Shown here piece after piece: positions 25,484-33,944 of a DNA stretch of 64,000 nt. This stretch comes from an uncultured Lachnospiraceae bacterium. GTDB taxonomy: Bacteria; Bacillota; Clostridia; Lachnospirales; Lachnospiraceae. The stretch spans positions 79,715 to 143,714 of the forward strand of contig CAJTPU010000007.1 in the NCBI GenBank assembly GCA_910578335.1. Reading direction: 5' to 3'. Below the pieces are notes generated by a model, which saw only the letters and a list, made by a program, of their open reading frames with translations, ran no database searches and was not told the origin of the DNA. A program made the position numbers and the translations under genes. How positions within the stretch are numbered: the stretch's first letter is position 1; each line of letters opens with the position of its first letter.

Positions 25484-26182
25484 ATGGGAAGGAAAAAAAG
25501 AGGAATTGTTTTGCTTTGTATTTTACTTAGTCTGTCGGGCTGCGGCACAGGGCATGGAGCCGATGGAAAAGAGACGGAACCGGGGGCGCCGGAGGTTTCT
25601 TCTGCAATGCCGGCGCAGGATGTGAAACTGGAGGTTCTGGCACCGGAGACGGAGTTTACAGTCGCTTCTTCTAAAACAGGAGTTCCTGCATTTTTGAAAT
25701 GTACGGGCTATGAAGGGGATTGGTATAACATAACGCCCGCCTTTGTTGCGGACAATTCTGATTTTATGGTTTTTAAAAATCTTACAGAGACAGATACTTA
25801 TATTGTATATGACGGTGCGGCTTACGACATTGGGGAGTGTTTCGGCGGATACGGCTTGACGAGTATGGCGCTGGCGGATTTGAACAGGGATGGGGCGTAT
25901 GAACTCTATTATACGTTTTCCTTTGGCTCCGGTCTCCATCTTTCAAGCATAGGATATTTTGACCCTGTAAGCAAAGAAGCGGTCCTGTTAGAGTATTCGC
26001 TGAATTCTCATCAAAACGAGCTGATGCTTACGGTAAATGAAGCCGGAGATTTATGCGTAAATCTTGCGCAGATAGATTCTTTCCAGTCCTTTGTTGATTT
26101 TTCAATAAAAGCGGATGCGCTTGCCGGTACGATGGTTTTTGAGGAAAATACAGTCAAGCTGGATGAAACGGGCGCCCGGTAA
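25484..26182 (+). CDS. Lipoprotein with a calcium-loop-like repeat
   Basis: A 232-residue exported lipoprotein: basic start, hydrophobic core and lipobox LSGC with Cys20. A flexible Glu/Gly-rich linker follows to about residue 50. The mature domain contains MALADLNRDGAYELYYTFSFG (about residues 127-147), which has the D-x-N-x-D-G pattern of VCBS/FG-GAP-type or dockerin-like calcium loops. It lies between the DUF4304 gene and the ankyrin gene on the same strand. Function unknown. Confidence 0.7.
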   Translation: MGRKKRGIVLLCILLSLSGCGTGHGADGKETEPGAPEVSSAMPAQDVKLEVLAPETEFTVASSKTGVPAFLKCTGYEGDWYNITPAFVADNSDFMVFKNLTETDTYIVYDGAAYDIGECFGGYGLTSMALADLNRDGAYELYYTFSFGSGLHLSSIGYFDPVSKEAVLLEYSLNSHQNELMLTVNEAGDLCVNLAQIDSFQSFVDFSIKADALAGTMVFEENTVKLDETGAR

Positions 26183-26234
26183 AAAAGACTTTGTCCGGAA
26201 TATTTTTGCCGGTTAGAGCAGAGGGAGGATTTGC

Positions 26235-27095
26235 ATGTTAAAGCATGGGAAAGTAAAATGGTTTGTAAAGGGAATTTTGTTGTTTTTTGTGATTGTATTT
26301 GCCGGCTATCACCTGTATTGTCATTACATGGTAAAGAAGTTTATGCGCTGCATGGAGGCGGGGGATTGGGAGGCGGCTCTTGTGCAGGTGGAAAAAATGC
26401 CAAATGTGAATATGCTGGATATGTGCGCGCCTTTGTACTGCCTGCAGGATATACTTTTGCAGGGTTCCGTGAGCGAGGGATATCCGTTACATTATGCGGT
26501 CTATAAACATGCGCCGGCATGTGTTTTTGAAGCCCTTCTGGAAAAGGGAGCCGACCCTGACAGAAAGGCGCCGCGCGGCTTGACGACACCGTTTCAGTAT
26601 TTGTGCAACCACTATGCAACAGGTGAAAAGGCTGTAAAAATAGAGTTGATGGTACAGTATGGCGCTGATATCAATTCCGTTACGCTTCCCATCCCCGGAG
26701 GGTTTCGAAGGGTATCGGAGCAGAATAAGGAAAGCGCTTTCCGTTATGTTTCCTTTCTCTGGGAAAACGGCGTCAGCGACAGGATGCACGTAGGTACGCA
26801 GTGGGAGAGGACTGTACTGCACAGTGCCGCGGAATGTCTGGATGCGGTGTATTTAAGCAGGTTATATCACAACGAAAAAAGAGAAATGGCATATCTGCTA
26901 AATGAAAAAGACAGCATTGGGGAGTCCCCCCTCTTTTATGCGGTACGCGGAAATGCACCGGAAAACTGTGCGTTTCTTATAAAGGAGGGCGCCGACGTTA
27001 ATATCAAAAATAATGAGGGAAAAACGGCTTATGATATCGCCGTGGAATTGGGCTATGAAGCGTGCGCGGCGGTTCTTGGGCAGGGCGTGCAGTAA
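26235..27095 (+). CDS. Membrane-anchored ankyrin-repeat protein
   Basis: A 286-residue protein with one N-terminal membrane segment (about residues 12-30) and a domain of ankyrin repeats: GYPLHYAVYKHAPACVFEAL with GADPDRKA, then MVQYGADINSV, then RTVLHSAAECLD, then ESPLFYAVRGNAPENCAFLI with GADVNIKNNEGKTAYDIAVE. Ankyrin repeats bind other proteins. The topology suggests an outer-face or cytoplasmic domain according to the orientation of the single segment; charges around the segment do not settle it. The partner is unknown. Confidence 0.8.
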   Translation: MLKHGKVKWFVKGILLFFVIVFAGYHLYCHYMVKKFMRCMEAGDWEAALVQVEKMPNVNMLDMCAPLYCLQDILLQGSVSEGYPLHYAVYKHAPACVFEALLEKGADPDRKAPRGLTTPFQYLCNHYATGEKAVKIELMVQYGADINSVTLPIPGGFRRVSEQNKESAFRYVSFLWENGVSDRMHVGTQWERTVLHSAAECLDAVYLSRLYHNEKREMAYLLNEKDSIGESPLFYAVRGNAPENCAFLIKEGADVNIKNNEGKTAYDIAVELGYEACAAVLGQGVQ

Positions 27096-27134
27096 GTATT
27101 TGGGATTGCTGCATGAAGGATGGAATAGAAAACA

Positions 27135-27163
27135 TTGCACCCACCTTTGTTCTATGGTACAAT
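27135..27163 (+). promoter_or_regulatory. Candidate promoter of pyrF
   Basis: TTGCAC (27135-27140), 17-bp spacer, TACAAT (27158-27163), 49 bp before the ATG. Confidence 0.6.
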
Positions 27164-27212
27164 TTCGAAAAGAAACCGGTAGTACATAAAAAGAGAAAGG
27201 TGCGGCTGCAAT

Positions 27213-28148
27213 ATGATTGAAAAACTGATAGAAAAGATAAAAAAGACCAACGCTCCCATTGTGGTGGGACTCGACCCTATGCTAAACTATATTCCGGAGC
27301 ATATTAGGGGGCAGGCTTTTGCGGAGTGTGGGGAAACATTAGAGGGGGCGGCAGAGGCTGTCTGGCAGTACAACAAGGGGATTGTGGATGCCGTATGCGA
27401 TTTGATTCCGGCGGTAAAGCCTCAGATTGCCATGTATGAGCAGTTCGGCTCGCAAGGGATTGCGGTATTCGAAAAAACGGTGGATTATTGTAAGGAAAAA
27501 GGATTGATTGTCATCGGGGATGTGAAACGCGGCGATATCGGTTCTACTTCGGAGGCGTATGCAGTCGGGCATCTTGGCACGGTTCGGATAGGAGAGTATT
27601 CCTACAGGGGCTTTGACGAGGACTTTATCACGGTCAACCCGTACCTTGGCTCGGACGGCGTCAAGCCCTTTGTCAAGGTGTGCAAGGAGGAGGACAAGGG
27701 TATTTTCGTTCTGGTTAAGACGTCCAACCCTTCCAGCGGCGAGTTTCAGGACCGTCTTGTGGACGGCAGGGCTTTGTATGAGCTGGTAGGGGAGAAGGTA
27801 GCAGAATGGGGGGCGGACTGTATGGCGCCGGACGCCTCTTACAGCAATGTGGGCGCCGTGGTGGGCGCGACTTATCCCGAACAGGGGAAAATTTTGCGCA
27901 GGCTGATGCCAAAGACCTTTATTCTGGTGCCCGGGTACGGCGCGCAGGGCGGCAGGGGCGCAGACTTGGTTCACTTTTTTAATGAAGACGGGCTGGGCGC
28001 CATTATCAACTCCTCCCGCGGCATTATTGCGGCGTATAAGCAGGAGCAGTATGCGTCCTTTGGCGGCAGGAACTTTGGCGATGCTGCGCGGCAGGCTGTT
28101 ATCGATATGCAGAAGGACATTGCAGGAGCGCTGGAGAGAAGAGGGTAG
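27213..28148 (+). CDS. pyrF: Orotidine 5'-phosphate decarboxylase, type 2
   Basis: A 311-residue TIM-barrel enzyme converting OMP to UMP, the last step of pyrimidine synthesis. The catalytic motif is GDVKRGDIGSTSEAYA (about residues 102-117), with the Asp-Lys-Asp triad of the family. The N-terminal IVVGLDPML and the C-terminal INSSRGII phosphate-binding loop are typical. The length (about 310) is that of the long PyrF group 2. pyrE follows after a gap with its own promoter-like sequence. Confidence 0.95.
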   Translation: MIEKLIEKIKKTNAPIVVGLDPMLNYIPEHIRGQAFAECGETLEGAAEAVWQYNKGIVDAVCDLIPAVKPQIAMYEQFGSQGIAVFEKTVDYCKEKGLIVIGDVKRGDIGSTSEAYAVGHLGTVRIGEYSYRGFDEDFITVNPYLGSDGVKPFVKVCKEEDKGIFVLVKTSNPSSGEFQDRLVDGRALYELVGEKVAEWGADCMAPDASYSNVGAVVGATYPEQGKILRRLMPKTFILVPGYGAQGGRGADLVHFFNEDGLGAIINSSRGIIAAYKQEQYASFGGRNFGDAARQAVIDMQKDIAGALERRG

Positions 28149-28191
28149 CCGTCCGCACCCGCTATGTGCCAAAGGAAAAAGCAAGAATGGA

Positions 28192-28220
28192 TTGATAACT
28201 GGATGGTTTTATGTTAGTAT
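28192..28220 (+). promoter_or_regulatory. Candidate promoter of pyrE
   Basis: TTGATA (28192-28197), a 17-bp spacer and TAGTAT (28215-28220), between pyrF and pyrE. Confidence 0.55.
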
Positions 28221-28266
28221 AAATGAAAACGAAAGAAATCAGCCAAAACGGAGGTCTTTTAGAGAG

Positions 28267-28947
28267 TTGGAAGCTTATAAGCAGGAGTTTATCGAGTTTA
28301 TGGTGGACTGCGGTGTTTTGCAGTTCGGTGATTTTACCTTAAAGAGCGGCAGGAAAAGCCCGTTTTTTATGAATGCAGGCGGGTATGTGACCGGCGGGCA
28401 GCTAAAGCGGCTTGGCGAATATTATGCACATGCCATACATAATACTTACGGGGATGATTTTGACGTTCTGTTCGGACCGGCTTACAAGGGGATTCCCTTA
28501 AGCGTGGTGACGGCGGTAGCTTACAGCGAGCTGTTCGGCAGGGAAGTCCGCTACTGTTCCAACCGCAAGGAGGCAAAGGACCATGGCGATGCCGGCATAT
28601 TGCTTGGCAGCAGGCTTAGGGACGGTGACAGGGTTGTTATCATAGAGGATGTGACGACCTCCGGCAAATCCATCGAAGAGACTTTTCCCATCATCCGGTC
28701 GCAGGCAGAGGTGGAAATAAAAGGACTGATGGTTTCCTTAAACCGCGAGGAAGTCGGGCAGTCCGGCAAGGTGGGAGCGCTGACCGAGATACAGGAGACG
28801 TACGGTTTTCCCGCGTCGGCAATCGTGAGCATGAGCGAAGTGACGGCGTATCTGTATAATAAGCCCTACAAAGGCAAAATATATATTGACGACGAACGAA
28901 AGGGCGCACTTGACAATTACTTTGCGCAGTACGGAATAAAAAAATAA
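28267..28947 (+). CDS. pyrE: Orotate phosphoribosyltransferase
   Basis: A 226-residue enzyme that joins orotate to PRPP to give OMP, the step before PyrF. The frame is open far upstream without an ATG; TTG 28267 is chosen because the next residues (EAYKQEFIEFMVD) match the usual family start and GGAGGT lies 11 bases upstream. FTLKSGRKSPFF (about residues 22-33), FGPAYKGIPL and the PRPP loop VVIIEDVTTSGKSIEE (about 121-136) are visible. The rest of the pyrimidine pathway is not in the window. Confidence 0.93.
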   Translation: MEAYKQEFIEFMVDCGVLQFGDFTLKSGRKSPFFMNAGGYVTGGQLKRLGEYYAHAIHNTYGDDFDVLFGPAYKGIPLSVVTAVAYSELFGREVRYCSNRKEAKDHGDAGILLGSRLRDGDRVVIIEDVTTSGKSIEETFPIIRSQAEVEIKGLMVSLNREEVGQSGKVGALTEIQETYGFPASAIVSMSEVTAYLYNKPYKGKIYIDDERKGALDNYFAQYGIKK

Positions 28948-28960
28948 GGAGAGGATTGCC

Positions 28961-29113
28961 ATGGAAGAAAAATTGTACAGAACAATGCGCGGAACCGGCG
29001 CAACCAACATTGTGATAGGGGTACTTACTTTGGTGGTGGGAATCACAAGCGGTATCCTTTTATTCATCAGTGGCGCAAAGCTGCTGTCACGCAAGTCTCA
29101 TATCCTGTTTTAA
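28961..29113 (+). CDS. 50-aa single-pass membrane protein
   Basis: A small frame after pyrE, with AGGAGAGG before its ATG at the right spacing. A short polar start (MEEKLYRTMRGTGATN) is followed by one membrane segment of about 24 residues with several Gly, then a basic tail (KLLSRKSHILF). It is probably translated from the pyrE transcript, 13 bp downstream of the stop. Function unknown. Confidence 0.55.
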   Translation: MEEKLYRTMRGTGATNIVIGVLTLVVGITSGILLFISGAKLLSRKSHILF

Positions 29114-29205
29114 AGGCAGTGGGCATTTCCTGTGGAGGTGCCCATTTATCTTTTCCGGCGGAAATTGTCGGCAAATGAACGGACGGGAGGGTGCGGCTTA
29201 GCGTT

Positions 29206-29526
29206 ATGGGGCGGAAAAAAAATTATATTTTTACCAACAAAAAACATTCCGAGCGGGCGATTATGTCTACCATTTTAGGGGTCATAAGTCTGGTGTCCCT
29301 TATTGCGGTGGTTTTTCTTGCCTATGAGAAAGAAGGGAATATACCGGCGGGTTATGGCGTGGCTGGGTTTCTGATAGCGGTTTTTTCCGTGACAGGGCTG
29401 GTGCTGGGAATTGTTACGGCGATGGAAAAGGACAGGTACAGGCTGTTTCCGAGCCTTGGAATCGTATGCAATCTGCTTGCACTTTTGGGGATTGGGTTTG
29501 TAGTCTATGCAGGTATGTATTTGTAG
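29206..29526 (+). CDS. DUF6142-like membrane protein
   Basis: About 106 residues with three membrane segments and a polar N-terminus (GRKKNYIFTNKKHSERA). The segments ILGVISLVSLIAVVFLA, GVAGFLIAVFSVTGLVLGIV and LGIVCNLLALLGIGFVVYA alternate with a short charged loop (MEKDRYRLFP). GTG 29191 and ATG 29206 are both possible starts. The DUF6142 name is from memory of similar small Lachnospiraceae proteins; function unknown. Confidence 0.6.
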   Translation: MGRKKNYIFTNKKHSERAIMSTILGVISLVSLIAVVFLAYEKEGNIPAGYGVAGFLIAVFSVTGLVLGIVTAMEKDRYRLFPSLGIVCNLLALLGIGFVVYAGMYL

Positions 29527-29596
29527 CATATACAGATAACGGATAAAGAATGGAAAACGGCGGGATAAGGTGTCCGCGTTAAAATGGAGGGAGAAG

Positions 29597-31621
29597 ATGA
29601 ACGAGGTATTGCAGGAGAGACTTATGCTGGCGCAGGAACGTATCGGGCAGCTACAGGAGGAACATATTTCAAAGGAAGCGTTTGACCGCTATTTTAAAAA
29701 AGAAGCAGAATGGTTTTTAAAGCTGTTTAAACTGCGCAAGCTGCTTGCAGACGGCGCATTTGAAAAGCTCAGTCTAAAAGAGCTTCAGGAATGGAACAGG
29801 CGGCTTTACGAGGAGCTTATGCCTGAAAATTATGAAAAAAGCTACGCCAATCCCGCTGCTGCCGTGCGGGAGCTTGGGGATAAGTTTGGTACGCTGCTTT
29901 CTGCGCTGTATGCAGAACTGCGCAATGGCATTGTCTATGTTTTTTATGACTGCGAGGAGGAGCTTGCGGCTGCCGCAGAGCTCTTTTTGGAGATAGAAAA
30001 TATCTTTGCCTGCGCGTGGGAAGAGGAACAGAGCCTGCCTGCGCCGGAAGCGGTGAAGCAGGCTTATTACTGGTATATGAGCGATTACGCGCAGCTCCGC
30101 TCCGAAAGACAGGTGCGCGGCATCGTGGACACCTCCGTGAACGCGGCGAAGAAAATTGTCATGGAGAGCGATTTGTCGGATTTGCGCTGCCTGTACCGCT
30201 ATGGCTGCTATATTTCTGATGATGAGCTTCGCATGGCGGCGTATCTTAATTCTCTTCCGGAGGAGACCATTGCCGTGATGGCGGATACCTTTACGGAAGG
30301 ATACCGTCTGGGTTTTATCGCCACAAGCAAGGATATCAGCATCAAAAAAAGTGTCGGCATTTATTACAATATCGGTTTTGAGCGTGTTGTCAGAAAGGCT
30401 GTGGAAAATTTCCGCAAAATCGGGCTGGAGGCGGTAATAGACAGAAGAGTGGTTGCCGGTACGCCGGCAAACAGGCAGTATGACTACGACCACAAGGATG
30501 ATGATGTACTCTTTTTGGATAAGCAGTACATGAGCCGTAAACTGGAGACGCTGCGCGGTGCATATGAAAAATATAAAGCGGATGCGGCGGTATACGGCGG
30601 TCCTGCCTTGATAGAGGTGTTTGGGGAGGAGCCTTTTGCACCGGTTATCAAAGAGGAGGCGTATAAGCCGGACGATATGCACAGAAAGCTTAGCGTGGAA
30701 TATGCATCGTCGTACAGACAGCTTCAGTCCGAATATATAAAGGATGAGGAGCGCAGCTTCACCATTATTGCGTTTCCCACACCCGCCATCGGGGAGCAGT
30801 TTCAAGAGATTTTCGACGAGACCATCCGAATCAATACGCTGGACTACAACCTGTACAGGCAGATACAACAGAACCTGATAGACGTGCTGGACACCGCCGA
30901 GTATGTGGAAATCAAGGGTATGAACGGCAACAGGACGGACTTGCGTGTGGCGCTAAAAAGGCTTGAAAACCCGAAGAAAGAGACAAAATTTGAAAACTGT
31001 GTTGCCGACGTCAATATTCCGGTGGGCGAGGTCTTTACTTCTCCCGTGCTGAAGGGAACCGAAGGCGTCCTGCATGTGGGAAAGGTATTTTTAAACGAGC
31101 TGGAATACAAAGATTTTGAGATACATTTTAAGGACGGCATGACGACAGACTACCGCTGCGGCAACTTTGAAAAAGAGGAGGAAGGGCGCAATTATATCAA
31201 GGAAAATGTTTTGTGTAACCATGAATCCCTGCCTTTAGGCGAATTTGCAATCGGCACGAATACGGCGGCGTACGTCATGGCGCAGAAATACGATATCGGC
31301 GCAAAGCTCCCCATCCTGATAGCGGAAAAGACGGGACCTCATTTTGCAGTGGGAGATACCTGCTACAGTCATGCGGAGGATGTAAAGGTGTATAATCCGG
31401 ACGGCAAGGAAATTGTGGCAAGGGACAATGAGGTGTCTGCGCTGCGCAGGGAGGATGCAGATAAGGCGTATTTTAACTGCCATACGGATATCACCATTCC
31501 GTATCACGAGCTTGGAAGCCTGACGGCGGTGCGCGCCGACGGTACCAGAGCTGTCATCATAGAAAACGGACGGTTTGTCCTTGCCGGCTGCGAGGAGTTA
31601 AATGTGCCCCTGAATGAATAG
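29597..31621 (+). CDS. M29-type aminopeptidase
   Basis: A 674-residue protein whose second half is a metallo-aminopeptidase of the M29 (thermophilic aminopeptidase) family, cytoplasmic, cleaving N-terminal residues from peptides. Visible motifs: FENCVADVNIPVGEVFTSPV (about residues 470-490) with the metal-binding Glu, and CNHESLPLGEFAIGTNT, HFAVGDTCYSHAED and YFNCHTDITIPYHELG carrying further Glu, His and Asp ligands. M29 enzymes are usually about 400 residues; the extra N-terminal region of about 300 residues is helical and of unknown role, as in related clostridial proteins. ATG 29597 is chosen for its GGAGGG site. Confidence 0.85.
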   Translation: MNEVLQERLMLAQERIGQLQEEHISKEAFDRYFKKEAEWFLKLFKLRKLLADGAFEKLSLKELQEWNRRLYEELMPENYEKSYANPAAAVRELGDKFGTLLSALYAELRNGIVYVFYDCEEELAAAAELFLEIENIFACAWEEEQSLPAPEAVKQAYYWYMSDYAQLRSERQVRGIVDTSVNAAKKIVMESDLSDLRCLYRYGCYISDDELRMAAYLNSLPEETIAVMADTFTEGYRLGFIATSKDISIKKSVGIYYNIGFERVVRKAVENFRKIGLEAVIDRRVVAGTPANRQYDYDHKDDDVLFLDKQYMSRKLETLRGAYEKYKADAAVYGGPALIEVFGEEPFAPVIKEEAYKPDDMHRKLSVEYASSYRQLQSEYIKDEERSFTIIAFPTPAIGEQFQEIFDETIRINTLDYNLYRQIQQNLIDVLDTAEYVEIKGMNGNRTDLRVALKRLENPKKETKFENCVADVNIPVGEVFTSPVLKGTEGVLHVGKVFLNELEYKDFEIHFKDGMTTDYRCGNFEKEEEGRNYIKENVLCNHESLPLGEFAIGTNTAAYVMAQKYDIGAKLPILIAEKTGPHFAVGDTCYSHAEDVKVYNPDGKEIVARDNEVSALRREDADKAYFNCHTDITIPYHELGSLTAVRADGTRAVIIENGRFVLAGCEELNVPLNE

Positions 31622-31661
31622 AGAAGCGGCTGAAACTTATGCAAAAATTAAGAAAATGGCA

Positions 31662-31690
31662 TTGCGCCGGTAGAAAAATTTTAGTAAACT
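31662..31690 (+). promoter_or_regulatory. Candidate promoter of the pur operon
   Basis: TTGCGC (31662-31667), 17-bp spacer, TAAACT (31685-31690), 41 bp before the purE start. The leader is too short for a purine riboswitch and no PurR-type box was seen. Confidence 0.5.
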
Positions 31691-31731
31691 AAGAGTGGTA
31701 AAACAAAGACAAAAGCGAAAGGAGCAAAAAA

Positions 31732-32241
31732 GTGGCACAAGTAGGTATTGTCATGGGCTCTGATTCAGATATGCCCATTATGGCGAAAGCCGCGGATATT
31801 TTAGAGGAATTGGGAATTTCTTATGAGATGACGATTATTTCGGCGCACAGGGAACCGGACGTATTCTTTTCTTATGCGCAGAGCGCGGAGGAGAAAGGCT
31901 TTAAGGTGATAATCGCAGGCGCGGGCATGGCGGCGCATCTGCCCGGCATGTGTGCGGCAATTTTCCCGATGCCGGTCATCGGTATCCCGATGCACACTAC
32001 GTCTTTAGGCGGCAGGGATTCGCTGTATTCCATTGTGCAGATGCCCTCCGGCATACCGGTGGCGACGGTGGCGATTAACGGCGGCGCCAATGCGGGGCTG
32101 CTTGCCGCAAGGATTCTGGCAACTTCAGATTCTGCTCTTCTCGATAAATTAAAAGCGTACAGCAATGACTTAAAGGAGCAGGTGAAGGCAAAGGATGCAA
32201 GGCTTCAGGAAATCGGATATAAAGAATACTTAAAAAAATAA
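31732..32241 (+). CDS. purE: N5-carboxyaminoimidazole ribonucleotide mutase
   Basis: A 169-residue enzyme of purine synthesis that rearranges N5-CAIR to CAIR. Motifs: VGIVMGSDSDMP (residues 3-14), ISAHREPD (about 39-46) and AGAGMAAHLPGMCA (about 63-76), typical of class I PurE. The start is GTG with AAGGAGC upstream. First gene of a purE-purM-purN-purD run. No purK was seen nearby. Confidence 0.96.
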   Translation: MAQVGIVMGSDSDMPIMAKAADILEELGISYEMTIISAHREPDVFFSYAQSAEEKGFKVIIAGAGMAAHLPGMCAAIFPMPVIGIPMHTTSLGGRDSLYSIVQMPSGIPVATVAINGGANAGLLAARILATSDSALLDKLKAYSNDLKEQVKAKDARLQEIGYKEYLKK

Positions 32242-32285
32242 AGCGGCGGAGAAAGGGAACCCGTGGCAAAGCGTAAGGAGCGCAG

Positions 32286-33323
32286 ATGGGAGTAAAGATG
32301 GATTACAAAAATGCAGGAGTGGATATTGAGGCAGGCTATCAGTCGGTGGAGCTGATGAAAGAGCACATAAAAAAGACGATGCGTCCCGAGGTGCTTGGCG
32401 GTATTGGCGGGTTTTCGGGCGCCTTTTCCATGGAGGCTTTGAAAGGTATGGAAAAACCGACGCTGGTCTCCGGAACGGACGGCGTGGGCACGAAGCTGAA
32501 GGTTGCTTTTCTTTTGGGTAAGCATGATACGGTGGGTATCGACTGCGTGGCGATGTGCGTCAACGATATTGCCTGTGCAGGCGGCGAGCCGTTGTTCTTT
32601 TTGGATTATATTGCCTGCGGCAGGAACATCCCGGAAAAGATTGCGGGCATTGTAAAAGGCGTGGCGGAGGGCTGCGTACAGGCAGGCGCTGCGCTGATTG
32701 GCGGCGAGACGGCAGAACATCCGGGACTTATGCCCGAAGAAGAGTATGATTTGGCAGGCTTTGCGGTAGGCGTTGTGGATGAGAAGGACTTGATTACAGG
32801 CGCAGATATCAAAGCAGGAGACGTTTTGATTGGCATTGCCTCTTCCGGCGTTCACAGCAATGGCTTTTCACTGGTACGCAAGGTGTTTGAAATGACGAGG
32901 GAAAGTCTGGATACCTACTACGAGGAGCTGGGAAAGACTTTGGGAGAAGCGCTGCTTACGCCCACCAAGATTTATGTAAAGGCGCTAAAGGGCATCAAGG
33001 CGGCAGGCGTCAGGGTAAAGGGCTGCAGCCATATTACAGGCGGCGGTTTCTACGAAAATATTCCCCGTATGCTGCCTGAGGGCGTGCGCGCCGTAGTCAA
33101 AAAGGACAGCTATGAAATTCCTGCCATCTTTAAGCTTCTGCAGAAGACGGGCGGTCTGGAAGAAAAAATGATGTACAATACATATAACATGGGACTTGGC
33201 ATGGTGCTTGCGGTTGCCGGGGAAGATGCAGAAAAGACGCTTGCGGCAATTCAGGCGGCAGGCGAGACTCCTTACATAGTGGGAAGCTGTGAGGCAGGCG
33301 AAAAAGGAGTTGTGATATGCTAA
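32286..33323 (+). CDS. purM: Phosphoribosylformylglycinamidine cyclo-ligase (AIR synthetase)
   Basis: A 345-residue ATP-dependent enzyme closing the imidazole ring to give AIR. It begins MDYKNAGVDIEAG after a four-residue lead. Characteristic segments are VSGTDGVGTKLKVAF (about residues 59-73), CVNDIACAGGEPLFFLDY and HITGGGFYENIPRMLP (about 251-266). AAGGAG precedes the ATG. It overlaps purN by seven bases, which implies translational coupling. Confidence 0.96.
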   Translation: MGVKMDYKNAGVDIEAGYQSVELMKEHIKKTMRPEVLGGIGGFSGAFSMEALKGMEKPTLVSGTDGVGTKLKVAFLLGKHDTVGIDCVAMCVNDIACAGGEPLFFLDYIACGRNIPEKIAGIVKGVAEGCVQAGAALIGGETAEHPGLMPEEEYDLAGFAVGVVDEKDLITGADIKAGDVLIGIASSGVHSNGFSLVRKVFEMTRESLDTYYEELGKTLGEALLTPTKIYVKALKGIKAAGVRVKGCSHITGGGFYENIPRMLPEGVRAVVKKDSYEIPAIFKLLQKTGGLEEKMMYNTYNMGLGMVLAVAGEDAEKTLAAIQAAGETPYIVGSCEAGEKGVVIC

Positions 33324-33940
33324 GGACAGTTGTGTGCGTCTCGGGCGGCGGCACAAATCTGCAGGCAATTCTCGATGCTGTCAAAGAGGGAAGGATTACC
33401 AATACAAAGATAGAAGCGGTTGTCAGCAATAACGCGGGCGCCTACGCGCTGACGCGTGCGAAAGAGAATCAGATTCCGGCGGTACTGCTTTCCCCTAAGG
33501 AGTATCCCGACAGGGCGGCTTATCATGCGGCATTTATGGAAAAAATGCGGGAGCTTTCCCCTGATTTGATTGTGCTTGCCGGCTTTCTTGTCCGGATTCC
33601 GAAGGAGATGACAACGGAATTTGAGGGAAAAATCATCAATATCCACCCGTCACTGATTCCTTCCTTCTGCGGCGTAGGCTATTACGGACTGAAGGTACAC
33701 GAGGCGGTTCTTGCGCGGGGCGTCAAAGTCACGGGCGCCACGGTGCATTTTGTGGATGCAGGCATGGACGAGGGACCAATTATTGCGCAGAAGGCAGTGC
33801 GCGTGGAGGAACATGATACGCCGGAGAGCTTACAGAGGCGTGTGATGGAAGAGGCGGAGTGGATTCTGCTTCCGCAGGCGATAGACGATATTGCAAACAA
33901 CCGCCTGACGGTGCGGGACGGATATGTAAGGAAGGTATAA
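33317..33940 (+). CDS. purN: Phosphoribosylglycinamide formyltransferase
   Basis: A 207-residue enzyme that transfers a formyl group from 10-formyl-THF to GAR. The start ATG lies inside the end of purM. Motifs: VSGGGTNLQAIL (residues 8-19), the catalytic Asn-His pair in IINIHPSLIPSF (about 101-112) and the catalytic Asp in VDAGMDEGPII (about 146-156). Length is typical. Confidence 0.96.
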   Translation: MLRTVVCVSGGGTNLQAILDAVKEGRITNTKIEAVVSNNAGAYALTRAKENQIPAVLLSPKEYPDRAAYHAAFMEKMRELSPDLIVLAGFLVRIPKEMTTEFEGKIINIHPSLIPSFCGVGYYGLKVHEAVLARGVKVTGATVHFVDAGMDEGPIIAQKAVRVEEHDTPESLQRRVMEEAEWILLPQAIDDIANNRLTVRDGYVRKV

Positions 33941-33944
33941 TTTT

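Noticed and set aside
31622..31731. Possible purine riboswitch ahead of purE
   Set aside because: The leader after the likely promoter is about 40 nt, too short for the aptamer, and the conserved core is absent.
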